Part shown: piece after piece, positions 7,910-16,065 of the stretch
How positions within the stretch are numbered: the stretch's first letter is position 1
Layout of the letters: every line of letters begins with the position of its first letter
Assembly: GCA_910585375.1 (NCBI GenBank)
Contig: CAJUCZ010000010.1
Location: 1-63,380, forward strand
Direction of reading: 5' to 3'
Source of the DNA: an uncultured Alphaproteobacteria bacterium
GTDB taxonomy: Bacteria > Pseudomonadota > Alphaproteobacteria > RF32 > CAG-239
DNA: 63,380 nt
Position numbers and translations under genes: made by a program
Notes under the pieces: model-generated
Databases searched by the model: none
The model's input: only the letters and a program-made list of their open reading frames with translations
Told to the model about the DNA's origin: nothing

Positions 7910-8268
7910 GGTCGGTTTCAGTTTGCTTGGAAAAGGGGTAAGTTTTTTACTCCTTTTTCTTTTTTTAATGTTGAAATCAGCGAACGATAAGCTGTTTATT
8001 TGAAATGGTTAATACGATTAAATAAAACCGATTTAAAAAAGGCCTTTTATCTTCTAATGATTTCCTCCCATATCCTCAATGTGATATTTTTAACATATTT
8101 TCAATGCGTTATCTCAAGTTTCAGTATCAAAAAGCCAAACCCCAAAATGATTCAAGTGCTTGTTTTAAAAGTATATCTCTTTCTTTTTTTTCACAAAAAA
8201 TATGAAAATATACAACTATATAAAGAAAAAATATAAATAAAAAAAATTAATCCTAATATCAAGTGTTA
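7910..8268. other. Gene-poor stretch after the helicase gene
   Basis: Apart from the terminator at 7931-7967, no supportable gene is visible. An open frame at 8000-8236 lacks a ribosome-binding site and encodes a low-complexity, Phe/Leu/Lys-rich product. Confidence 0.5.
7931..7967 (+). terminator. Terminator of the helicase gene
   Basis: The stem AAAAGGGGTA / TACTCCTTTT (one wobble pair) is followed by a T-rich run, 22 bases after the stop codon. Confidence 0.75.
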
Positions 8269-8544
8269 CTATTTTTTTAATAAATCAGAGTGTGAGCCGA
8301 TATGAACCGCGTATAATACCAGTTCGGATTTAACAATTTTATAAATCAGAAGAAGATCCGGTTTGATATGACACTCACGATAATCTTTATAATTTCCGCT
8401 TAAACAATGGTCTTTATATTTTGCCGGCAAAGACCGTCCCTGAAGTAGAGTATCCAAAACCAACTTTAGCTCAGCTTTATCTTTAAGATTTTTAATTTTT
8501 TTAACTTCTGTTTTAAATGCAGAAAAAACAACAAGTTCCAGCAT
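8269..8544 (-). CDS. yafQ: YafQ family type II toxin (mRNA interferase)
   Basis: This 91-residue protein has the RelE/YafQ fold. The family words are LKDKAELKLVLDTLLQG, the LPAKYKDHCLSGNYKDYRECHI turn containing the catalytic-site histidines and acidic residues typical of YafQ, and the C-terminal LVLYAVHIGSHSDLL with a late His. Relatives cleave mRNA on the ribosome at in-frame codons. It is three bases downstream of its antitoxin gene, the usual DinJ-YafQ order. It is likely an addiction module stabilising the island, or a defence adjunct. Confidence 0.9.
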   Translation of the reverse strand: MLELVVFSAFKTEVKKIKNLKDKAELKLVLDTLLQGRSLPAKYKDHCLSGNYKDYRECHIKPDLLLIYKIVKSELVLYAVHIGSHSDLLKK

Positions 8545-8547
8545 CGT

Positions 8548-8814
8548 TTACAGTCCCAAATCTTCCCACATTTCGTCAGTGTTTTTATATCGCGTCAATC
8601 CTTTTTTATTTTCAACATCATCAATAGCCTGTTTCAATACTATGCTCGGCTCTTCATCGCGTAAAACGGGTTTAAAGGGAATTCCTTTGTGAATAATAAC
8701 TTGCATTAAAAACATTCGAATAGCCTCATTCATACTTATTCCGAGTTTATTCATAATGTCTTCAGCATCTTTTTTTACTTCGCTGTCAATTCTGGCCTGT
8801 ATAAGTGTGTTCAT
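8548..8814 (-). CDS. dinJ: DinJ/RelB family antitoxin
   Basis: This 88-residue protein starts with a ribbon-helix-helix module (MNTLIQARIDSEVKKDAEDI, then LGISMNEAIRMFLMQVI). Such modules dimerise, bind operator DNA and neutralise the adjacent YafQ toxin through the C-terminal part. The start at 8814 is chosen because it has AGGAG at ideal spacing and begins the RHH strand; an in-frame extension to 8904 would run through the promoter at 8839-8867. The pair is probably autoregulated by binding near that promoter. Confidence 0.9.
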   Translation of the reverse strand: MNTLIQARIDSEVKKDAEDIMNKLGISMNEAIRMFLMQVIIHKGIPFKPVLRDEEPSIVLKQAIDDVENKKGLTRYKNTDEMWEDLGL

Positions 8815-8838
8815 CGTGTTACTCCTAAAATATATATA

Positions 8839-8867
8839 AATATAATACACAATCAATATAATGTCAA
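8839..8867 (-). promoter_or_regulatory. Promoter of the dinJ-yafQ pair
   Basis: Read on the minus strand, TTGACA (8867-8862) and TATATT (8844-8839) are separated by 17 bases and lie 25 bases before the dinJ start. This is a near-consensus sigma70-type promoter. Confidence 0.8.
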
Positions 8868-8915
8868 TACATATTTTGTTTATGTAAAAATGACCCATAA
8901 TCAACGAAATTTTGT

Positions 8916-8927
8916 TTATCTAGATAA
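8916..8927. promoter_or_regulatory. Palindrome upstream of dinJ
   Basis: TTATCTAGATAA is a perfect 12-base palindrome about 50 bases upstream of the dinJ -35. It could be an operator for the RHH antitoxin, but it lies outside the core promoter. Confidence 0.35.
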
Positions 8928-8981
8928 GTATATACAAAACTCAATATCGTTTGCTACGGGTCAAAATTTAAAGCTTATGTG

Positions 8982-9299
8982 TTAATATTCCTCTGCTAAC
9001 ATAACCGTTAAGACACGGTTTGTAACATCTGGATTAGCAGGATTCTCTGAGAGGTATTGATAATTTCTGTCATAATAATCTATTTTCCAAAAGATTTTTT
9101 CGCCTTTGTATTCAAAGCTGCCAAAGTCGTGTTCATCGTATGGATCGTTATCCGGTGTAAAGTTGTTAAAATCTCTGACTTTCAACATAATTTCAGCGAC
9201 TTCTTCATAGCTCTTGGCGTTTATACCTCGCGTCAGCATAATCTTGCCAGCAATCAAAAACTTTCGTAGATTGTCATTTAAGGTTTTTATATCTGCCAT
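8982..9299 (-). CDS. DUF3768 family protein
   Basis: This 105-residue acidic protein carries the DUF3768 signature: NDPYDEHDFGSFEYKGEKIF, WKIDYYDR, and the C-terminal VTNRVLTVMLAEEY. The family is common on alphaproteobacterial plasmids and integrative elements, and its function is unknown. The ATG at 9299 has GAGGTG six bases ahead; a TTG four codons earlier overlaps the preceding stop. It is the last gene of a three-gene minus-strand unit with the proteins at 9308-9565 and 9578-9721. Confidence 0.88.
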   Translation of the reverse strand: MADIKTLNDNLRKFLIAGKIMLTRGINAKSYEEVAEIMLKVRDFNNFTPDNDPYDEHDFGSFEYKGEKIFWKIDYYDRNYQYLSENPANPDVTNRVLTVMLAEEY

Positions 9300-9307
9300 A
9301 ACGCACC

Positions 9308-9565
9308 TCAAGCAAGTTTTTCAGAAACCAAAAACATTTTGAAACGTCTCAAGGCCTGCCTGACAGAAGTATGAGAGTGCTTGCCATAACTTGATTTGGT
9401 ACCGACAGTTTCATATTCCGGCAGGATAGAAGCGATATTTTCAACCAAATGAGAGAGTGTAAATTGTTCTTTACGACAAAGCCTTTCAATGCGACCGGTA
9501 TAATCAGCAGCCGTCAAAGCAGTATATTTTTGTTGCAATAGCCAGTTTTCAAAATTCTTCAACAT
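9308..9565 (-). CDS. Small protein resembling a lone integrase core-binding (SAM-like) domain
   Basis: This 85-residue helical protein has a pattern like the N-terminal core-binding domain of tyrosine recombinases (FENWLLQQKYTALTAADYTG...RI), but no catalytic domain follows. The C-terminal half has SVRQALRRFKMFLVSEKLA. It could be a free-standing DNA-binding protein derived from an integrase, or an unrelated four-helix protein. It sits 12 bases after the 47-residue gene and just ahead of the DUF3768 gene, so the three are likely co-transcribed. Confidence 0.6.
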   Translation of the reverse strand: MLKNFENWLLQQKYTALTAADYTGRIERLCRKEQFTLSHLVENIASILPEYETVGTKSSYGKHSHTSVRQALRRFKMFLVSEKLA

Positions 9566-9577
9566 AACACAAACTCC

Positions 9578-9721
9578 TTATTCTGATACAATACCTGCGG
9601 TATAATACGGATTGTTAGCATACTTCGCTAAAATAGCACGATTAGCATCCTGCCACAGAATATAAGGCTCTGGTAATCTGACAACATTGCCGTTGGTATA
9701 ATGTAACTCAATAAAATACAT
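9578..9721 (-). CDS. 47-residue hypothetical protein, first gene of the DUF3768 unit
   Basis: A short frame begins with MYFIELHYTNGNVVRLPEPY and ends in NNPYYTAGIVSE. It has a strong AAAGGAG ribosome-binding site six to eight bases before the ATG, and the next gene begins 12 bases after its stop. The composition (aromatic, few charged runs) is protein-like. I do not recognise a family. The ribosome-binding site and tight spacing are the main support. Confidence 0.65.
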   Translation of the reverse strand: MYFIELHYTNGNVVRLPEPYILWQDANRAILAKYANNPYYTAGIVSE

Positions 9722-9880
9722 AGTTTTCACTCCTTTTTGTTATTAACTATTTACATTATGTCGTGAATAATCTTATTCGGGAGCCCCTAACACTCTCAAA
9801 ACCAATGACATTTTGTTACGATTGGAGAATTTAAAACGAAAACAAAGAGTTATTATGAATAACTATTGAATGAAGACATC

Positions 9881-11323
9881 TTATTTTAAAAAGAAATCCT
9901 TATAATTTGTATTTTTCAATGTATTACTATAGAAATTCATCATAAATTTTGTAAGTCCCTTTTTATTTTCATCATATAATTGCTGAATTTCAGGAGTAGC
10001 GCATTTGTATGTATTTATATAGGAAGTAAGTAAATTGAATAATTCATCTTGAGTCTTGGGATGAGAATTATATAGCATAGTAACACTATTTCCCATAAAC
10101 AATAACATTTCTTTATTATAACAATACCAATTAAAAGTATAGATATTATCCAAAATAATTTTAGATAAATCATTAAAACACTTAGCTGGTAAAAACTCCA
10201 TGTTATGACATATTTTCATAGCATCGTGGAATAATGTTGCAAAATCGTTCCTATAATTTTCTTCTGTAAGATTTTCACTTTTAAATACTAGTTTTTGAAA
10301 AACGGATTGTTTTACTTCATCAATTTTTTTCAGAATATAATTTTGCCTATCTTTTAGCATAAAAAAGTTCATAAATTGATAAAAATTTTGTTGAGAAACT
10401 TCAAAATTACAATTTTCAGCCAACATTGTATTTATTTGTTCTATTGAAAAGTTATAAGATATGTTATGGAAATAATATTTATTCTTTATCAAATCATAGC
10501 AATATGTTTCTTCCATATCTATTCCTGTGTAACAATCTGAAAGTAAAAAGAAAACATTAAATACACCATATAAAGACACAATAGCAAATAATATATTATT
10601 TGAACTATCCCCTTTGAGATATAGCGTATGATAAACACCATTCTTTGGCAGTTGTGTATTATTATTGAAATAATTTGATATTTTATTGCAAGTATGAATG
10701 TCTCGTGTTTTTAAAATCTGAATTGCTTTTTCCAAATATGGTTTATCAATTTTTTTAAATGCACAATAACCTAAAATAATTTTTAATGCACCCAAAAATG
10801 AATACCCGGACTTATTCGCTTCAAACTGAAACTGATGAATATCATTATTATGTTGTCTAAAAAGGGCTTGTTGAAGAGCCTCATTAATATGTTTTTGAGC
10901 CCAACTATCATCTTTTTTTTGACTTTTGGCATATTGGTAAATAGTTTTTCTCAATAAATTAAAATCTTCTTGTTCCGCTTTGGAATTTATTGTATGAGAA
11001 AAAGTAAAATTAAAAGATTTTCCATCAAATTTAACACTATCTTTTTTTCTATAAGATCCATCAGCATAACGAAAAAATGTATCACCTGCACATTTTGTTT
11101 CTACAGTTGGGATTGTTTGTTTATTATTATCTCTTTTGGGAGCAATAAAATTAGTTAGCAAGGCTAAATCATTACATAAAAAATTATCAATATTTGATAA
11201 GCTATTATTACACTTGCTACATAATATATTCCTAGATTTGAGGTGTCCGCCTATCGCATTAGGAATAATATGCTCAGGTTTTTCAGATGATAATTTTTTA
11301 CCACACATATAACAATAAGACAT
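9881..11323 (-). CDS. HNH-type zinc-finger nuclease-like protein coupled to the type IIG enzyme
   Basis: The protein has 480 residues. The first 40 form an HNH module: CYMC (Cys4, Cys7), EHIIP (Glu17-His18), then LCSKCNN (Cys35, Cys38, Asn39-40), i.e. a zinc-bound beta-beta-alpha nuclease finger. The remaining 440 residues are helical, Asn/Lys-rich and not recognised; they may sense a target or a partner. Its ATG overlaps the stop of the upstream restriction-modification gene by one base (TAATG), so translation is coupled and the stoichiometry probably matters. It could be an extra nuclease of the restriction system, or a type IV-like effector acting on modified or foreign DNA. Confidence 0.75.
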   Translation of the reverse strand: MSYCYMCGKKLSSEKPEHIIPNAIGGHLKSRNILCSKCNNSLSNIDNFLCNDLALLTNFIAPKRDNNKQTIPTVETKCAGDTFFRYADGSYRKKDSVKFDGKSFNFTFSHTINSKAEQEDFNLLRKTIYQYAKSQKKDDSWAQKHINEALQQALFRQHNNDIHQFQFEANKSGYSFLGALKIILGYCAFKKIDKPYLEKAIQILKTRDIHTCNKISNYFNNNTQLPKNGVYHTLYLKGDSSNNILFAIVSLYGVFNVFFLLSDCYTGIDMEETYCYDLIKNKYYFHNISYNFSIEQINTMLAENCNFEVSQQNFYQFMNFFMLKDRQNYILKKIDEVKQSVFQKLVFKSENLTEENYRNDFATLFHDAMKICHNMEFLPAKCFNDLSKIILDNIYTFNWYCYNKEMLLFMGNSVTMLYNSHPKTQDELFNLLTSYINTYKCATPEIQQLYDENKKGLTKFMMNFYSNTLKNTNYKDFFLK

Positions 11324-14300
11324 TATACACTTTCTATAACTTTAATTTCCTCATCTGTTAAATTGTAAAGTTTATAAACTAAGAAGTCAATTTTCTTATC
11401 TATTTCTGCGATTATTTTTTGTATTTCTCTAATTTCAGTTGAAATGCGGTTAAAGCGCTCAAACCAATCATCTTTTGCTGTTCCAGATAGAACAATTTTT
11501 TGTTTTTTTAATTCATTTGTAAATTGTTTCCAATCTAATTCATACAATACTGCTAATTTTCCAGATATTTGTATATTATTATATTCGGCTTTTAACAAAT
11601 CTAGAAAATGCTGTGACTTTTCATACTTTTTTCTATTTTGTAATAAAATAATATCAGCAAAATTTATCAAATTCATTTTTTGCTCTTGCTTTGTTTTCAC
11701 TATAGGGAACTGTTTTAACTCATTTATTTTAAACTGAGGAAATGTTCCCCTTTGCAATTTATCAAATGTATAGAGAAACCAAAATGACATTAATCTACTG
11801 TTTAATAAAGCAAGCAAAAACTTTGGATTTTCTTTAAAATCCAAAACAATCATACTATTTCTATCATTCAATAATATTTCATGAGTATAAGTTGCATTAA
11901 TACAATATGGTGGTTTAGATGGAATTTGTCGAACAAGGATTCTTTCTTTTTCATAATATTCAGATTTTCTAGGCGCGGCAAGCCAAATTCCATAACTTAA
12001 ATACTCCCCACTCCAACCCAAGAAATATCGGCAAACATCACTTCCTTCAAGATATTTTTTATATGTATCATCTTCAGGTTTGTTAGAATGATAAATTCTT
12101 TTTTGTTTCATTTCTTCTGTTTGTTTAGGAGTTCCTTTTCCTGTTTCATAAGCCTGCAAACCAGCTACTACATTCGAAAAATTATCAATTTTCTGAGATT
12201 TATTATTTATTTTACCTAATATTTTAGAAATTATAGAATTTTGATGTGCCGATATATTAATAACACACTCATCTATCACAATATCTTTTTTATCTACACT
12301 TTCATTTAACGTTAGTATTCTTTCTCGCATTTCTCCTAATGACAAATGTTGTCCTAATGTCTTTTTAAAAGCTACAATGCACGTATCAACAGCGGCATCA
12401 TTAAAAACCTTATCGTAAATATTTATAATCTGTGTATAATCTGTTTCCTTTAGAAGAAAAAACCTTAATTCTTTAAAGCTATTAATTGTTAAAAACGTAT
12501 TGGGAACAATATAACCCAAATAACTATTTTTTTTCATTAAATTATAAGCTTGCTCAATAAACAATACATAAGTATTGATTTGGTACGTAGCTTGTTTGTA
12601 TTTTCTGTAATAGTAATTTTTTTCGTTATTATTAAAATTTTTATTTCTAGCAAAAACATAAGGAGGATTACCAACCACAACATCAAATCCACCATTTTGC
12701 ATAATTTCAGGAAATTTTTTATTCCAATCAAAAGCTTTATCTCCTGCTATGCTAACATCATCTATTAAAGAATTACCACATTTGATATTATTATCTAACG
12801 CAGTTAAAGGATCTTTTTTATTGGCTGTTTTCAACCACAGAGCTAACTTTGTGATTTCTACTGATTCGTCATTTAAGTCAACACCATAAATATTATTTGA
12901 TAAAATATGAGTATCTTGGTTAAATAATTCTGCTTGAGTCCCCTCAAATGTAGCAATTTCTTCGTTAACCTGATTTCTTTGCTCTTTTAAATAATCAAAT
13001 ACCTGAACCAAAAAAGAACCAGAACCACATGCCGGATCCAAAACTTTAATATTATCCAATGCTTTGCGATATTCCAGCCAGAAATTTAAGTGAGCCTTGA
13101 TTGTTTTGTTGCTTTTCTGAACCTTACCGGTTTTAATTCTACGCCATTGTTCATCATCAATTTTGGGTAATTCATAATAACCCAATTCTTTTTTCTTATC
13201 TTCTAGCCAACTTCCTACGGCTTCATTCACAATATATTTGGTAATATATTCAGGAGTATAAAAAACACCATCTTTTTTACGTTTACCTTTTTTCTTATCG
13301 AAATTTTCGCCATTTATGACAGATTTTAGTTCTTCCAAATCTGTAATTGATTGTTCAAAAATATGTCCCAAAATATTAACATTAAGATCTGAATCAAAGC
13401 TATATCTCTCAATAGAAAGAATTTCTTTCAAAATGCTATCTTTGATAATTAGATTATCAATTATGTTATCCGCTTTGAATAATCCTCCATTAAAGCGATT
13501 AATATTTTCTTGCGGATAACCTTGATCTATCGCTGTAAAAAGCCCTTTAATTTCTTCCCATAGCCTTGTATCTGTCATAATAAAACGAGCCGTTTGGGTT
13601 TGATGCAAAATTTCTTTAAATACTTTGTAAGGCAATAAACCTAAGTCTTCGCAAAAACAGATAAATATAATGCGATCTAGAATCTTTTGAGATTTAGTTA
13701 AAATTGTATTTTCATCGATAGTCGGATTATTTTCTTTAATATGCTTGAATAATTGGCTACGGAGATTTTTATAAATACCATAAAACTCATTAGTAATATT
13801 TTCATCTGCTTCAATTTTTACTTTTAGCAAATCATCAATTCTAGAATTTCCAGTTGGAATAAATAAATTATCTTTGGCCAGTAAAGCATAAAACTCTTTT
13901 ATTTTCTCTGGTTTTACTAAATCTACAATATTAAATGCCTGATAAACAGAAGAATCATTAGCAGAATACAAACGAATTTCAATAAAATTAGATACAATAA
14001 CCCACTTACATTTACCTCCACATTTTGAGACATAAGAAAAAGCTTGCTCTACAGGTGTCCTGTTATCATTTTTACGATTTTGTTTATGGTCTAAATTGGT
14101 ATAAGCGTCTTTTAACTCAATAACAACGCGAATATCCTTATTATCTTTTGTCAGATATCCCAAAACGCCATCAGGTTTGGTTCCATCCGTCTTTGATTTA
14201 TATTCTTTTTCCAGATTAAGTTCATCTAAACCGCGTTCATAAGCATAAGCTAAAACTTTTCCAAATATATCATTTAAAAAGTCAGACTGTAATTGTTCTT

Positions 14301-14451
14301 CCTTTTTGGTATAAATGGATTTTGTATCTATTTCGTGTTTCCAGCGTTCAACAACAGATTGTTTGTCTTTTATATTTTCTATACTTAATGAAGAAAGATG
14401 CAAACGGTCTTGCAAATATTTTTCTGGAAATAATGTGTTGTATTTAATCAT
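11323..14451 (-). CDS. Type IIG (Eco57I-like) restriction-modification enzyme
   Basis: One 1042-residue chain combines nuclease, methyltransferase and specificity parts. The N-terminal ~200 residues have a PD-(D/E)xK-like site (KPDGVLGY at 92-99, IELK at 111-114). A helical connector follows. The adenine methyltransferase core has GVFYTPEYI at 395-403, motif I DPACGSGSF at 472-480 and motif IV NPPY at 595-598. The last ~350 residues contain a TaqI-like target-recognition region (SKPPYCINATYTHEILLNDR, then GTFPQFKINELKQFPI). Such enzymes methylate one strand and cut at a distance from an asymmetric site. No separate methyltransferase or specificity gene is nearby. The coupled HNH gene downstream is unusual for the class. 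Confidence 0.88.
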   Translation of the reverse strand: MIKYNTLFPEKYLQDRLHLSSLSIENIKDKQSVVERWKHEIDTKSIYTKKEEQLQSDFLNDIFGKVLAYAYERGLDELNLEKEYKSKTDGTKPDGVLGYLTKDNKDIRVVIELKDAYTNLDHKQNRKNDNRTPVEQAFSYVSKCGGKCKWVIVSNFIEIRLYSANDSSVYQAFNIVDLVKPEKIKEFYALLAKDNLFIPTGNSRIDDLLKVKIEADENITNEFYGIYKNLRSQLFKHIKENNPTIDENTILTKSQKILDRIIFICFCEDLGLLPYKVFKEILHQTQTARFIMTDTRLWEEIKGLFTAIDQGYPQENINRFNGGLFKADNIIDNLIIKDSILKEILSIERYSFDSDLNVNILGHIFEQSITDLEELKSVINGENFDKKKGKRKKDGVFYTPEYITKYIVNEAVGSWLEDKKKELGYYELPKIDDEQWRRIKTGKVQKSNKTIKAHLNFWLEYRKALDNIKVLDPACGSGSFLVQVFDYLKEQRNQVNEEIATFEGTQAELFNQDTHILSNNIYGVDLNDESVEITKLALWLKTANKKDPLTALDNNIKCGNSLIDDVSIAGDKAFDWNKKFPEIMQNGGFDVVVGNPPYVFARNKNFNNNEKNYYYRKYKQATYQINTYVLFIEQAYNLMKKNSYLGYIVPNTFLTINSFKELRFFLLKETDYTQIINIYDKVFNDAAVDTCIVAFKKTLGQHLSLGEMRERILTLNESVDKKDIVIDECVINISAHQNSIISKILGKINNKSQKIDNFSNVVAGLQAYETGKGTPKQTEEMKQKRIYHSNKPEDDTYKKYLEGSDVCRYFLGWSGEYLSYGIWLAAPRKSEYYEKERILVRQIPSKPPYCINATYTHEILLNDRNSMIVLDFKENPKFLLALLNSRLMSFWFLYTFDKLQRGTFPQFKINELKQFPIVKTKQEQKMNLINFADIILLQNRKKYEKSQHFLDLLKAEYNNIQISGKLAVLYELDWKQFTNELKKQKIVLSGTAKDDWFERFNRISTEIREIQKIIAEIDKKIDFLVYKLYNLTDEEIKVIESV

Positions 14452-14664
14452 TATATAATGTCTTTACTTGGTTACACTAATAAGATTTTATAAGAATAAA
14501 AATTAAAGAAGACTTAATATTGCATTACTTAACCTCTTGTCTCCTTGGGCAAGAAGTTATTTCAACCTTTAACATTGCTATGTCAAAAGTCCAAACATTA
14601 ACTATTTGGAAAATTAATTCCAAAAAATTTAGTAGAATGTCATTTTTTCAAACTTCTATATTGT

Positions 14665-14844
14665 ATGACTGACACATACACAGGACTCAAAAACGAGTTA
14701 TCAATTCTCTATCCTGACGTTACGGATATTGAATTAAACGAAATGACAAGCAATCTGATTGATTTTTATACAACGGCTGTAAAAGTCGTTTTGGAAGACG
14801 AAACAAAAGAATTTGCCATTGATGGCAAAAACTCTTCTTCATAA
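14665..14844 (+). CDS. 59-residue hypothetical protein
   Basis: A short frame begins with MTDTYTGLKNELSILYPDVT and ends in FAIDGKNSSS. Its composition is acidic and protein-like, with an amphipathic helix (LNEMTSNLIDFYTTAVKVVL). A Shine-Dalgarno sequence is not evident; an AT-rich TATATT lies just upstream, so it may be leaderless. It is divergent from the restriction-modification gene and precedes the recombinase-like genes. No family is recognised. It could be a control protein for the divergent operon. Confidence 0.5.
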   Translation: MTDTYTGLKNELSILYPDVTDIELNEMTSNLIDFYTTAVKVVLEDETKEFAIDGKNSSS

Positions 14845-14972
14845 CCTCATTTATTTTGTAAATTAGGTTAATGCTTTGAAAAAAGATAAAAAATATTTTC
14901 AGAATCTGTTTTACTTTTCTTTTCAAACACGACATTACAAAATCGTTTTTAACAACTAAAGGAATAAATAAT

Positions 14973-15452
14973 ATGGCAAATGCTATAATTTTCACAAGTG
15001 TAAGCTCTGAAATTGATAATAAGATTGACATACTGGCAAACTATTGTCGGGATAACAAATTATCTATAATTAAAGAGTATTCTATTTATGCAAAACATAA
15101 AGATACACATTACGTTAAAAGTCTCCTTGAAGATATTACGACTATCCCAAGCGAACATATAAATGTAGTGTTTTATAGTATTGAGGATTTACCGTTTAAT
15201 ACAGAACTCATTGAGTTATTTAATAATTTGATTAAAGCAGGAAAAGTTAGTTTCCATTTTGTCAAAGAAAATTTGATATACAACTCTCAAACTCCAACGT
15301 ATGAAATAGCTAGGCTAAATATGGTAATTTTGATGTCTAAATATCATAATATCCAATCCATACCTGAGAAAGAATTGCAATCTTTAGCTGATAAGGTATA
15401 TATAACTCAAATGCAAGAAACCATTAAAGCTAACATTTTGAAAAATCAGTAA
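14973..15452 (+). CDS. Serine-recombinase N-terminal domain paralogue, catalytically disarmed
   Basis: The 159-residue protein aligns along its length with the catalytic domain of the large serine recombinase encoded 600 bases downstream. AIIFTSVSS matches AIIFARVSS; NYCRDNKLSIIKEYSI matches KYCKDKRLEVIAKYSI; IKAGKVSFHFVKENLI matches RRSGKVEIHFIKEKLI. The nucleophile Ser (residue 11) is kept. The Arg two residues before it is Ser9, and the DRLQR motif that supplies two catalytic arginines has become EDLPF (71-75). There is no DNA-binding or zinc-ribbon domain. It could heterodimerise with the integrase as an inhibitor or direction factor, or be a decaying duplicate. The frame is fully open and has an AAAGGA ribosome-binding site. 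Confidence 0.75.
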   Translation: MANAIIFTSVSSEIDNKIDILANYCRDNKLSIIKEYSIYAKHKDTHYVKSLLEDITTIPSEHINVVFYSIEDLPFNTELIELFNNLIKAGKVSFHFVKENLIYNSQTPTYEIARLNMVILMSKYHNIQSIPEKELQSLADKVYITQMQETIKANILKNQ

Positions 15453-15552
15453 AATATTAGTAAAAAAGTTACACACGAACTCATTTTTTTGCGTACATTC
15501 CCAAAATAACACGACATAATAAATATAGTGTAAAAACAAAGGAGTAGTAAAG

Positions 15553-16062
15553 ATGAATACACTTATAAAATATGTCGTAACCGACCCTTGCTATATCTTA
15601 AATGATGATGCTTGGGACGAATGTTGCAAATTTTTAGATGACAGCCCGAAAGCATTTAATGAAGCTGTTTCTAAGGCTTTGACTGATTTAACAGGTTTTC
15701 CTACTTATGCTTGCGATACAGGTTTTGGCGATTGGAATAATAAAATCTATGGAAGTTATATTATTCATAAAGAATTTTGCGCTGATTCCGGTATGGTTTG
15801 CGTTTGTCGGTTAACATCAGAAATTGAAAAGCATTTTGAAGAAGAATATTCAGATATTTATTCACGCAGTGCAGCTGTTTTTGAAGGTTCGGAAGATATT
15901 AACGTCGATTTTGATGTGTCTGATCCTTCTTGGACTATCGTAAAAATTTATGACAACAAAACCGGAAACTTTATCGAAACTATGAATGCAGACGATTTTT
16001 ATGCTGAATCAGAAGATTTTGATGATGACTATTCTTATGATGATGAAGATGAGGATTATTAA
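15553..16062 (+). CDS. Very acidic protein with a DPCY motif
   Basis: This 169-residue protein begins MNTLIKYVVTDPCYIL, a motif also seen at the start of various phage and mobile-element proteins of unknown function. It contains GFGDWNNKIYGSY and ends in a tail of about 25 residues made almost only of Asp, Glu and aromatic residues. AAAGGAG precedes the ATG. Its stop is three bases before the integrase start, so the two are co-transcribed. The acidity would fit a DNA mimic (anti-restriction) or a regulator of the integrase; both are guesses. Confidence 0.7.
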   Translation: MNTLIKYVVTDPCYILNDDAWDECCKFLDDSPKAFNEAVSKALTDLTGFPTYACDTGFGDWNNKIYGSYIIHKEFCADSGMVCVCRLTSEIEKHFEEEYSDIYSRSAAVFEGSEDINVDFDVSDPSWTIVKIYDNKTGNFIETMNADDFYAESEDFDDDYSYDDEDEDY

Positions 16063-16065
16063 GCT

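Noticed and set aside
8000..8236. 78-codon frame after the helicase gene
   Set aside because: Low-complexity Phe/Leu/Lys product, no ribosome-binding site.
14720..15031. 103-codon minus-strand frame
   Set aside because: Antisense to the better supported 59-residue gene and to the recombinase-like gene start.
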